From: Sapria himalayana
Taxonomy: Eukaryota > Streptophyta > Magnoliopsida > Malpighiales > Rafflesiaceae
Length of the DNA: 64,000 nt
Direction: 5' to 3'
Assembly (NCBI GenBank): GCA_029783825.1
Contig: JAREIK010017918.1
Location: 1,580,001 to 1,644,000 of the forward strand
In this document: piece after piece, positions 36,190 through 47,530 of the stretch
Position numbering within the stretch: the stretch's first letter is position 1
Layout of the letters: each line of letters starts with the position of its first letter
Program-made: the position numbers and the translations under genes
Notes under the pieces: model-generated
Databases searched by the model: none
What the model was told of the DNA's origin: nothing
What the model saw: the letters and a program-made list of their open reading frames with translations, nothing else

Positions 36190-38400
36190 AGCAAATTATA
36201 AGTATTTAGCTCTCAAAAGAATACAACCACCTGTATTGCACTGGCCCTGCAATCCTTGCTTCATATGCCAAATGGACTAGCAAATGCTCCATTGAGTCAA
36301 AAAACTCTATGGGAATATCCGTTCAAGCTTACAAATAATAAGTGGAATATCATTCTCTAGCCTCTCCATGTAATCTATTTTTGATTGTGGTTGCATTTAG
36401 CTATTTAAAAAACAAACTAAGTTCTATAAGGACCTTCCAAACACTTATGGGAAGTAATTCATGAAATACAATTGGAATTAATCTCTGCATAAATACATGG
36501 TAGTCATGACTTTTCATTCCAAATAACTTAAGATTCTTCATATACACGCATCTACCCATATTTGACACATTCATCAGGGAATTTCAAATTTTTAACTTAT
36601 TCACACAATATATATCTTGCCTTTTTATCATGTGTGTAACAAGCTTTAGAAAATTTTCTTGTTGCCTCATTCAGTTTTAATTCAGGACGCCAACAGTAAT
36701 CATTCAGCTCTTGTCTTGATTTTAAAGTGTCTTTTGTTTTTCCATCTATATTAAGGACAGTGTTGAAAACATTATCAATCATGTTTTTTCAATATGCATT
36801 CCATTTAAGTTATGACAAATTAAATTGGACTTCTAATAGGGCAAGTCCCAAAATATACTACATTTCCTCCAGCCAAATATTTTGTCTATTGGTCCATTAC
36901 TTCCAGTAGCATCCTTTTCATTTACCATCTTAAAACCTAAAATCTGAATCTCTGTCATAAATCATCTTCTGAACGAACTGCTAGTGCAATTGTCATCAAA
37001 GTTTTATTTTTACGAATTGTAGTTGTATTTCTTCAAAATGGATTATTCATAGTTAGAAACTTACGATGGTTATCAAACCATGAATGTTTACCAGTAAATT
37101 TGAGGCTAAATGTATCAGAATATGTCATGCAATACGGACATGCGAATCATCCTACAGTACTCCAACCAGATAATATTGAATATACAAAAAAGTCACTTAC
37201 CGTCCAGATAAGGGCTTCCTGCATAATTGAATTTTGCTTCTTTGAGATATCATATGTATTCACGCCAACATCCCACAAATGATTTAACTCTGTAACACAA
37301 AGCTGTAAGAAAATATTCAGCATGTCTTTCGGATTTTTTGGCCCTGGAACCAATATTGACAAAAACATATAATTCTCCTTCATACACAACCATGGAGGCA
37401 AGTTATAAGGCGTCACTATCATTGGTCATGTTGAATACTATTGTCCAGATTGCCCAAATGGCTGAAATCAATCAATGTAGAGACCCAAACTCACATTTTG
37501 ACTTTCTGCTGCAAAATCTTGATGTATATAATTAAAATGCTTCCAAACAAGTGAATATGATGGATGACGCATTACTCCTTCTTCAACCTCATGCTCAGGA
37601 TGCCACCTCATATCATTTGCTATAGCATTTGATGCATATAATCTCAATTAATGGAAAATAATATATCTTCTTAAAGACAACCTTCAATTTTTTTTCACGT
37701 ATCTATCACACAAGGTGCCTTCCTAAATCGAGGATGATCACAAAACTTGTAGCTAATTAAATTACTATCACCTTCCCAATATAACATACAATAATTTAAA
37801 CAACAATCAATTTTTTCCACTGGTAGCCCCATTGCTCGTAGTTACTTCTTAGTGTTGTAAAAGTTGTTAGTGATCAAAATATTATCCGGAACAATCTCTT
37901 TCATCAGTTCTATCACCTGATCAAATAATTTTTCAAACATATGATTTTCTGACTTAATGCTCATCAGTCGAGCTACAAGTGACAATTGTGAATGTGTTTT
38001 ATAATCAGGCCACAACTCTTTATCTGCCACTTTAAGCATTTCATAAAATTTCTGAGCTTCAGGATTAGTTGGTTCATCCATGTAATCCATATTGAAGTCA
38101 GCACCAGTATCTTCTGTGATCATTCTATGGTATGTGTTTGATGATTCTTCACCACAGGAAAACTATCCAGTACCCTCATTTTGGTCAATATTCAGAGCAA
38201 TGGTACTTTCCCCATGATAAATCCAAACAAAATAATTTAGCACAAAGCCATATTTAGCCAAATGATATCTTATAGTGTTTGCATCATGAAAAGGGATATT
38301 TTGACACTTGAGATGATTACATGGACACTTAATTATTTCTCCATCCATCAATCTCGATTGATTACATGCAAAATTGATGAAATTTTTAAGCCTAGACACA
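36190..38400 (-). pseudogene. CACTA (En/Spm) TNP2-type transposase remnant
   Basis: Domains run N to C on the minus strand. The transposase-associated domain (38163-38399) reads LKNFINFACNQS, IIKCPCNHLKCQN and a WIYHGE end. A central acidic segment lies at 37842-38123. The Transposase_21 region has YNLPPWLCMKENYMFLSILV, PGPKNPKDML and DFFVYSILSGWSTVG (37147-37422), then DNVFNTVLNIDGKTKDTLKS (36597-36782). A DUF4218-like tail (36200-36560) shows LKLFGMKSHDYHVFMQRLIP, SMEHLLVHLAYEARIAGPVQ and YRW. The sequence loses similarity near 36190, close to where copia C ends, and the N-terminal side stops at 38400 with no CACTA terminus next to it. The gene is broken by stops and frameshifts. The protein would bind and cut CACTA element ends in the nucleus. 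Confidence 0.9.
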
Positions 38401-38744
38401 AATTTTTTTTTTCAAAAATCAATTAATAATACTTCTGTACATCCACTAATGATTTAAACTCATTTTGTCCCGTTTTATTTACAAAAAATAATGCCCAATC
38501 ATTATTTTGAATAAAACATTTTATTACTTTAAAATATACAAATAATTAAATAAAATTACTTAAATATGATTATTTAAAAATTAAATATCATGAATATCGA
38601 GGCACTGCGTTTGCAGAATCTACATGAATAGATCAAACAATTTTTAGCACGATAAAGATTAATAGATATCACAGTAATACTAGATAAAGGGTACAAAATA
38701 CAATAATGCATAAGAAAAGAAAGCAAAAAAGAAAGACATTTAAA
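38401..38744. other. Anonymous AT-rich spacer
   Basis: No coding or repeat signal is seen. A CACTA 5' terminus was looked for and not found. Confidence 0.4.
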
Positions 38745-39040
38745 GTTTGATGGAGATGGAGAGAGAGAGGCAGATAAATGGGGAGACATGGAGAGAGAGA
38801 GAGAGGGAGAGAGGAGGGAGAGAGAGGGGGGAGAGATATGGTGAAAGGGAGAGAGGGGGAGAGTGGGGGGAGAGAAGGAGAGAGAGGGGGGTGGAGGGAG
38901 AGAGAGAGAGAGAGAGAGAGAACAAGCAAGAAAGAAGAGTGAGAAAGAAAATAACAAGAGAGAGTGTGTAACGTATAAAGAAAAAGTGAAAGAGAATGAC
39001 AAAAAGAATTATAGAGGGAGAGAGAGAGACAGAGAGTGTA
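38745..39040 (+). repeat. GA-rich microsatellite
   Basis: Imperfect GAGAGA with GGGGGAGA interruptions makes nearly every frame open on both strands (38574-39261). The Ser/Leu/Pro-rich and Arg/Glu-rich translations are repeat by-products and not proteins. Confidence 0.95.
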
Positions 39041-39279
39041 GTGTTAGAATGAAGAATTATATAAAAGAAAATAAAATATCTTCTATACGAACATATCAAA
39101 TATTACATTTTGTTATACATAAGTTCATATTTGAGCCTAAGGCCCATGGGTTGGAAATAGGTAAAAGTATGACACTTATTTGTATTATACCATATATGAG
39201 CATGATCAACGGACACTCTCATGCTATGTGCTTTCATATTGTTGATATTATATTTCTTTAGCCATTTTATTTCAAGTTA

Positions 39280-39364
39280 GTGTAACAAATTAGTATTATC
39301 CCATATATAATTATATGTTAGGATACATATAGTAAATGTAAATAGTTACATATAGTGAAACATA

Positions 39365-39411
<47 letters not shown>

Positions 39412-40443
39412 ATACATGTAGTTATAAGTAAATATAAATAAATGTATACAAAGTTATAAACAATTATAGATTTACATATATGTATAAATATATGTATACA
39501 TAAATAAAAATAAAGTTATATTTATTTATATAGAGTTTTTTATAGTAATAGTTTTACAAATATTTATATATAGGTATACACATATAATTAAACATACTGT
39601 TTTATATTTTAATACATGCAATTATAAATATAGTTACATGTGGTTATACATTTAGTTACACATATAGGTATACTTATATTTATACATGTAAGTATAATAT
39701 TTATTCATATAATTTTTTATGGATATGTATAGGCATATATATAGTAAAATATATTTTTATATACTAATATATACAAATTTATATTAAATATAAGATATAA
39801 ATTATATATTTAAATATAGTTATGTATAAAGATTTTATAGTTATATATATAAAAAGATAAAATTCTTTATAGTTATATGTTATTATACATATTGTATATA
39901 TAGCTATTAATAATTTTATATATTTAAACATATATGTTATATATAAATATATTCATACAAATAGTTGTTCGTAAATATATAAAGTTATAAAAAAATATAT
40001 AGATTTACAAATATGTATACATAGTTATAAATATAGTTATATTTAATGTTGTAGAGTGTTATATAGTTATAAAATATTTATATATAGTTATACAAATATT
40101 TATACATAGTTATACACATATAGTTAAATATAATATTGTATGTTATTATACATGTGATTATAAATATAGTTACATGTGGTTATACATATAGTTACACATA
40201 TAGTTATACTTATATTTATACATATAGGTATATATATTTATACATATAGGTATATATATTTATATATATAATTTTATATAAGTATACATATAGTTATCTA
40301 TAGGTATATATATGGTAAAACACAATTTTATATACTAATATATAAAAATGTAAATTAAATATATGTTGTTAATTATATTTTTAAATATAGTTATGTATAA
40401 TATTTTATAGTTATACATATAGTCAAATATAATTATTTATAGT
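39280..40443. repeat. TATAGTTATA-type AT minisatellite, left block
   Basis: Variants of ATATAGTTATACATATA are repeated, with a TA run at 39372-39410. The block is broken at 40444 by the ARF retrocopy and resumes at 41376. No gene is present. Confidence 0.85.
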
Positions 40444-40453
40444 TATATGTTCT
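40444..40453 (+). repeat. Possible target-site duplication of ARF retrocopy, left
   Basis: TATATGTTCT is repeated exactly at 41366-41375. The surrounding DNA is rich in TATA words, so only the GTTCT half is strongly informative. Confidence 0.6.
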
Positions 40454-41365
40454 GGTACCTTTGGGATCCAATGGCAAAAAGACAAAACAGAAAACAAACA
40501 AGTTCGGCTTACAACAGATCAGAACGGAGTAAATGCAGTCTTGTATTTCAGGCATGCAATATATAAATATAAATACAATTTGAATCCCCCTAGAAACATA
40601 TGATGCATCCACATACCAGAACAAAACTCAAGAAAAATAGGCAATGATTAAATCCACATCCAGATATGTCAACAAAGTTAGCCTAATCCTGCTAAAATTA
40701 TTTATGATTTGCTGGCAATGTAATTGGAAAGCCAATCAAGAGCCTCGTAGAGGCCCTCGCCAGAGGTAGCACAAGTGCTCTGAATGTGCCAATGGCGTTG
40801 GAGAAGAGAGTGAATTCTTAGCTTGTCAGTAATTTCAAATACATTCATCGCATTAGGAAGATCTTGCTTATTGGCAAACACCAGCAAAACTGCATCTCGA
40901 AGGTTTTCCTCGGTTTAACATCCTATGTAACTCATCTTTGGCTTCAACTACTTGATCTCTGTCATTGCTGTCCACCACAAAAATGAGACCTTGGGTATTT
41001 TGGAAGTAATCTCTTCAGAATGGGCGAATCTTGTCTTGACCCCCAACATCCCACACAGTGAAATTGATGATTTTTATTTAACAGTCTCTACATTGAAGAC
41101 AATAATAGGAATTGTGGTGACAATTTCACCAAGCTTCAACTTATACAAAATTGTTGTCTTTCCACCAGCATCAAGACCTAGCATCAAAATTATCATCTCC
41201 TTGTTGGCAAACAGCCTGCTAAACAGCTTTGTGAACTTAAACCCCATTTGTTCCACTAAATCTCAATTCCTTTGGCGTATGGCAGTAAAGAGATCCAATG
41301 AGAGAAAAAAAAAGAATCAATAGACCTCAAAAGATGGTCACCAGAGAGAGAGAGAGGTCGACCTC
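40454..41365 (-). mobile_element. ARF1 retrocopy insert, 912 bp
   Basis: This is a higher-GC island in AT minisatellite DNA, containing an intronless ARF1 coding region with apparent 3' UTR (40454-40701) and 5' UTR (41248-41365, ending in GA repeats). It is flanked by a 10-bp direct repeat. No poly(T) marks the 3' end, so either the poly(A) was lost or the copy was made through LTR-element machinery. Confidence 0.75.
40702..41247 (-). pseudogene. ADP-ribosylation factor 1 (ARF1-type) processed pseudogene
   Basis: The parent is a small GTPase that recruits vesicle coats at the Golgi. The copy spans 182 codons including stop, matching the 181-residue family length, with no introns. It starts [18 protein letters not shown], so the Gly-2 myristoylation site is kept. 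The P-loop reads GLDAGGKTT, the guanine-specificity motif [10 protein letters not shown] is kept, and [16 protein letters not shown] follows near the C terminus. Switch I is altered ([13 protein letters not shown] for the usual TTIPTIGFNVETV). A one-base loss near 41065 and a one-base gain near 40907 put about 55 middle codons, including the switch II 'WDVGGQD' region, out of frame; the shifted stretch has three stops. The outer parts share one frame. It cannot encode a working GTPase. Confidence 0.93.
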
Positions 41366-41375
41366 TATATGTTCT
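41366..41375 (+). repeat. Possible target-site duplication of ARF retrocopy, right
   Basis: TATATGTTCT is identical to 40444-40453. Confidence 0.6.
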
Positions 41376-42000
41376 TATACCTATAGTATATATAATTAAA
41401 AAAAGAGTTATATATAGTTAAACATATAATTATATATAGATATATTCATACAAGTAGTTATAAGTACTTATACATAAATATATACAAAGTTATAAATATA
41501 GATTTAATTATATGAAGATATATATGTATATATTGATACAATTATAATTATATTTAATTATATAGAGTGTTACATAGTTATACAAATATTTATATATAGA
41601 TTTACAAATATAGTTATAAATATGTATGTAGTTAAAGATATAGTTATATATACCATTTTTATAGTTATACATATAGTAAACTACAATTATATATAGTTAT
41701 ATATTATTATACATATGATATATTTTGTTAAAAATATAGTTATATAAAAATATTCATATAGTTATAAAATATTATATAGTTAAAAAAATAATTATATATA
41801 GTTATTAATATAGTTATAAAAATAATTTACATAGTTACAAATATAGTTAAATATTATTAAAAAAGTTTTATATAGTTATACAAATATTTATAAATAGGTA
41901 TCATATACTATGATAACAACACACTCTCAAATGCCCAATTGAATTAAACCACTATAAAGAAAGAACTTGTATCAACAATCTTTTCTTTTGGAAAATTAAT
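41376..42000. repeat. TATAGTTATA-type AT minisatellite, right block
   Basis: It continues the sequence pattern interrupted by the ARF retrocopy and fades near 41910. Confidence 0.8.
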
Positions 42001-42780
42001 ATCATATTTAGTGGGGACCAAAGTCATAGTATATACTAAATATTCTATATTCAAATATCTCATAAAAAAGTAAGATGTTAGCCCTAGATTGATTTGATGG
42101 ATTTAACTATTACAATAGTTTGAACTAGAGATATTAGATAAGAAATGTACATATAATTAAAAATGAAAATAGCTTATCAAGACTAGAAAAAGAAGATAGA
42201 AGAGTTGTTGAAGAAGATATTAAATAAATTTTTTTATTTGAATAAATTAAAGTATTGAATAAAAATGTAACACCATGATGTTTAGTATTGAATGAACCTT
42301 TATCATTGCAAGTATTACTCTGATCAAATTTTTAGAAAAAGTGTTTTAGATGGGAGCTTAGTTATATCTTGTAATAATGTCACTTTTTGCTCCTACTCTC
42401 ACGAATTTTTGAAACATGTAAATATTTATGTGCTCAAGTATTTTTCTTCTCAAATTTAATGTGAGATTACATCATATATATATTTTAGAATTTTTTATAA
42501 TATTTATTACACAAACATATTGTTATTTGTTTTGAAAATTACAAAATAAATTTTAATAAATGAACATTTTATTAGAAATAAATTTTAGTTAAATGATATT
42601 AAGTGAAAAAAAGATACAAACCCTTAACATATTATATCATAATGATTTATACAAACATATAAAAATATAATAAAAAAATATTTAATATTGAAAGAATTAA
42701 ATTTAAGTTCCTAAATTATATGAGAACATGATAAAGATTTATACAATATCCAAAAAAACATGTATGAATGAGATGAATGA
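42001..42780. other. Anonymous AT-rich DNA
   Basis: No open frame, domain or repeat is recognised. Confidence 0.4.
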
Positions 42781-43227
42781 TATGAATAGATATTAAGTTT
42801 CTGAAGCATGTAGTTATACATGTTGTAGATGTAGTTATATATATTTTTTCATATAATTATATATATTTAGACATAAGACTTTGTATAGGTAATGATGTAG
42901 ATAAATACATTTATATATAGTAATATGTTGATATACATATTGTTAAATATATTTATATATAGTTATGTTTATGTATACTATTTTTATAGTTATAGATATA
43001 GTAAAATACACTTATATAAGAAATTCGAATTATATCACACATGCATATTGATGTATAGTTATGTTTAGATACACTTATATAAAATACACTTATGTTTATG
43101 TATATTGTTCATGTATATCGTTATGTATATTAATGTAGATATCAAGTTGGCATACCTTATACTATTTAAGTATACTATTTATGTATAGTTATGTATATTT
43201 ATATAAATAAATATATTTATATATAGT

Positions 43228-43260
<33 letters not shown>

Positions 43261-43941
43261 ATGTGTGTGTGTGTGTGTATTAAATATACATTGTTATATT
43301 TATATATAGTAATGTTTATGTATACTATTTTTATAATTATATAGATATAGTAAAATACACTTATATAAAATATACATATGTTTATTGTATACTATTTATG
43401 TATACTATTTATATATAGTTATGTATATTGATGTTGATATAAAGTCGGCATACCTTATACTATTTATGCGTATTGTTTATATATAGTTATGTATATTAAT
43501 GTAGATAAATACATTTATAAATAGTAATATGTTGATATACATATTGTTAAATACATACATACATACATACATATATATATGTATGTATGTATATTAAATA
43601 TAAGTTATTATAGTTATATATAGTAATGTTTATGTATACTATTTTTATAGTTATAGATATAGTAAAATACACCTATATAAGAAATTAAAATTATATCAAA
43701 TGTGTATATTGATGTATAGTTATGTTTAAATATACTTATATCAAATAAACATATGCTTATGTATACTGATTATGTATACTATTTATATATAATTATGTAT
43801 ATTGATGTAGATATCAAGTCGGCATACATTGTACTATTTATATATACTATTTATGTAGAGTTATTTATATTAATATAGATAAATACATTTATATATAGTA
43901 ATAAGTTGATATACATATTGTTAAATATTTTTATATATAGT

Positions 43942-43996
<55 letters not shown>

Positions 43997-44620
43997 TAAA
44001 TATACGTTGTTGTATTTATATATAGAAATATTTATGTATACTATTTTTATAGTTATAGATATAGTAAAATACACTTATAAAAAAAATTCAAATTATATCA
44101 CACATGCATATTGATGTATTGAAATGTTTAAATACACTTATATAAATTACACTTATGTTTATGTATACTATTTATGTATACTGTATAAATATAGTTATGT
44201 ATATTGATGTAGATATCAGGTCGGCATACCTTATACTGTTTATATATAGTTATGTATATTAATGTAGATAAATACTTTTCTATATAGTAATATTTTTATA
44301 TTCATATTGCTAAATACATTTATATATAGTTATATATCTATATTTATATGTATATTAAATATACATTTTTATATTTAAATATAGTTATGTTTATGTATAC
44401 TATTTTTATAGTTATGTAGATATAGTAAAATACACTTATATAAGAAATTTAAATTATATAGATATAGTTATGTTTAAATAGTTTATGTATACTATTTTTA
44501 TAGTTATATAGATATAGTTATGTTTATATACACTTATATTTATGTATACTATTTTTGTATAATGTATATTGTTATGTATATTGATGTAGTTATTAAATCG
44601 GCATACCTCTTGTGCACCAT
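42781..44620. repeat. Long-period tandem repeat, unit about 300-400 bp
   Basis: Five units are marked by TGTATATTGATGTAGATATCAAGTCGGCATACC-type landmarks, with the GGCATACC word near 43150, 43446, 43822, 44222 and 44599. Within units are TATATAGTTATGT words and variable TA, GT or TACA runs (GT at 43250-43280 and 43958-43994, TACA/TATG near 43552-43592). The unit length varies because these inner microsatellites differ. No gene is present. Confidence 0.75.
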
Positions 44621-44960
44621 CAAAATCCACACAATGACAATGCATTATATCACAAATACATGAAGTATGTATACGAATAAGTATTTAAATGCAATCCAAG
44701 GAAACTACAGTGAATAAAGGAGAAGAATTTCGGAAACAATAAATAATAGAATCAATACGCATGAGCTTTCAATTAAGCAATCCAAGATAATTGATGAAGA
44801 ATAAATGTATAAAATGTACCTCAAAGCAAATAACAAATTAATACTTAAACCTCGATTAAATATTATTGTGTCGGTGTCGAGAGATAGATGGTAGAATGCA
44901 GTGGAATTCGATTCACTTGTTAGAGATGCGTTGGCGTCGAGAGGCATAATGTATATTTTA
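44600..44960 (-). other. Non-repetitive segment, possible exon fragments
   Basis: Base composition is less AT-biased than in the neighbours. On the minus strand a frame starts at 44947 (MPLDANASLTSESNSTAFYH, then LSLDTDTIIF) and could splice at AG|GTTTAAG near 44855. A second stretch starting at 44645 reads MHCHCVDFDGAQE and is followed by GTATGC, a donor-like site that coincides with the GGCATACC landmark of the adjacent tandem repeat. I do not recognise the protein, and both splice calls are guesses. Confidence 0.25.
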
Positions 44961-46189
44961 GGAAAATAATTATATTTTTAATTATTAAAACATTAAATAA
45001 ACAATATATATATATAATACAAAAATACTCATTAATTTTATTTATAATCAAAATTTTTTCAACAAAATTAATTTGTGTATTCAAGGTACAAATGAAAAAC
45101 AAATACCTTACATTTTTTTTATTATAATATTAATTAAACAATAAATGTATAAATAATTAAAAAATATATGTTTAGCTTTAAAAAAAATATCAAATAAGTA
45201 CAAAATTAATAAACTTCATTTATTAGGACATAAATGAAAAGATAATTTGTCTTCTAACCACTCGCCTAAAAGTTATAAAATACTCTTTATGTTAAAAAAT
45301 ATTTAAAAATTTATATTTCATGATTATAAATTTTTAAGAATTCACATTAATTTTTACGAAGGTAATATGAAATACTTTTAAAGGCATGAAATTTCATATT
45401 ATTTGATTTCATTAATAATTTTTAAAATTCAAAAAATTACTTATAGTGAGAAGATAATTAAAAAAAGTTATATTTATTATTTTAATAAAAACTTAATGTT
45501 AAAAGCTAATTGTAAAAATATTACTCAATTGTTTAATTTTTAAAAATTTTAGTAGGAGCAAACGCTATGTATTTATTTATAATTATTATTTTATTTTCTT
45601 TTAACTTTATTAAAAAAATTATATTTTTTTATTATATTTCAAGATTTTCAAAATTTGTATTATTTATTTTTTTAAATATTTATTATAATCATAAAAAAAT
45701 TTTAATACTTATAATAATATTAATATTTACTATTTTATTCGTCAATTCAGATATTTTTGAAAATATTTTCTATTTTATCATACAATGAATTAATTTACAT
45801 TTAAATTAGTAGAAAATTTAATGTATGTTAATTTAATTTTTAAAATATCGAAAAAAATTCTGATACTTTTTGAATTTATTATTTAATATTACTTTAATAT
45901 AAATTATTTAGTTTCTTAATTAAAAATTTTAGAAAATTTTTTGTATAATTTTTTAAAAAATTAATACATCATAAAAATAGTTATTTTAGTCCTTATTAAT
46001 ATAACTTTTTTCTTGTATTTTTATATTTTTTAAATTATTTATAAATAATATCATTTTTTGAATGATATTACGAGGATAATGTATCTTTCAAAGATTGCTC
46101 ATCTATAGACCATTAACATACATTTAATAAATAATATTAAATAAAATATTAAAACTAATAATAGATTTAAAAAAATTAAATAATTAAAT
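44961..46189. other. Extremely AT-rich spacer
   Basis: Nearly all A/T, without recognisable features. The frame at 45567-45788 is a composition artefact made of Phe, Ile, Leu, Asn and Lys. Confidence 0.5.
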
Positions 46190-47530
46190 TTTGGCTAGGG
46201 AAATTTCGTCGCTATGTTCGAGATTTAATTAGCTAGGGAAGTTGAGTCACTAAATCCATCGCTATATTCCAGATTTAATTAACTAAGGAAGTTTTGTCGC
46301 TAAATCTGTTGATATATTCTGGATTTAATTAGTTAGAGAAGATTCGTCACAAAAATCTATCGCTATATTTAGGAAGTAATTGGCTAGGAAATTTCTATCG
46401 CTATAATCAGTCATTATTTTCAGTATGTAATTAGCTAGGAAAATTTTGTCGCTAAATCCGTCGCAATATTTTGGGGTGTAATTAGCTAGGGAAATTCTGT
46501 CGCTAAAATCCATAGCTATGTTCCGGATGTAAATAGCTAGGGAATTTCGTCACTGAAATCTGTCGCTATGTTCCAGATGAAAATAGCTAGAAAAATTCTA
46601 TCGCTAAATCTGTAGCTAAATTCCAAATTTTATTAGATAGGAAAATTTCATCTCAAAATCCGTAGCTATTTTCAGCATTTTATTAGCTAGGGAAAATTTG
46701 TCGCTAAATCTATCGCTAAATTATCCAGATTTTATTCGATAGTGAAAATCCGTCGCTAAATCCATTCGTAAATTCATGATTTAATTAGTTAGAGAAATTT
46801 CGTAGCTAAATCCATTGCTAAATTACTGATTTTATTAGCTAAGGGAAACCGTCGTTAAATCCGTCGCTATATTCCAGATTAAATTAGCTAGAGAAATTTC
46901 ATAGCTAAATCCGTCGCTAAATTATGGATTTTATTAGCTAGGGAAAATCCATCCCTAATTTCGTAGCTAAATTACATATTTTATTAGCTAGGGAAAATCC
47001 ACCACTAATACCATAGATAAATTACGTATTTTACTAGCTAGGGAAAATCCATTACTAATTACATAGCTAAATTACATATTTTATTAGCTAGGGAAAATTT
47101 ATTGCTAATTCCATAGCTAAATTACGTATTTTATTAGTTAGGGAAAATCTGTCACTAATTCCGTAGCTAAATTACAGATTATATAAGCTTGGGATATCCA
47201 ATTGCCAAATCTGTAACTAAGTTCAAGATTTTATTAGCTAGGGATATTTTGTCGCTAAATCCGTCGCTAAATTCATCGTTAAATTCCACGCTTTTATTGA
47301 GCAGAATTTACTAAAATTTTCTGTCACTAAATCCGTAGCTAAATTCCCCATTTTTTTAGCAGAATTTACAAAAAATTTTCTGTCGCTAATCCGTAGCTAA
47401 TCCGGTGCAAATTTTTATTTCAATGAAAAATCATAAATCTCTTGCTATTCTCTAGCTAATCCCTCGTAATTTAGCTAGGGATTAATCCCTGGCTAAAATA
47501 TGTTAGCTAATACAACATTTTCTTTTAGTG
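46190..47530 (-). mobile_element. CACTA-type terminus with subterminal repeat array
   Basis: The right end, read on the minus strand, is CACTAAAAGAAAATGTTG, close to the CACTACAAGAAAA ends of plant CACTA elements. Inward lie about twenty imperfect units of ~75 bp built on TAGCTAGGGAAAATCCGTC followed by GCTAAATCCGTAGCTAAATT. Such arrays are where the element-encoded DNA-binding protein attaches. No transposase or opposite terminus is seen nearby, and the left limit is where repeats fade. The frame at 46325-46513 is a repeat artefact. Confidence 0.75.

Noticed and set aside
38574..39261. Overlapping frames up to 142 codons on both strands
   Set aside because: They follow from the GA/CT microsatellite, which lacks stop codons in several frames; translations are low-complexity Ser/Leu/Pro or Arg/Glu/Gly runs.
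40702..41256. Two functional ARF-like genes
   Set aside because: Both frames are parts of one ARF1 copy of exact family length, separated by a frameshifted middle with stops.
45567..45788. Hydrophobic 73-codon frame, possible membrane protein
   Set aside because: The sequence is nearly pure A/T, which by composition gives Phe, Ile, Leu, Lys and Asn codons.
46190..47480. CRISPR-like direct repeat array
   Set aside because: Repeats are imperfect, spacers are not unique, and the array ends in a CACTA terminus in plant DNA.
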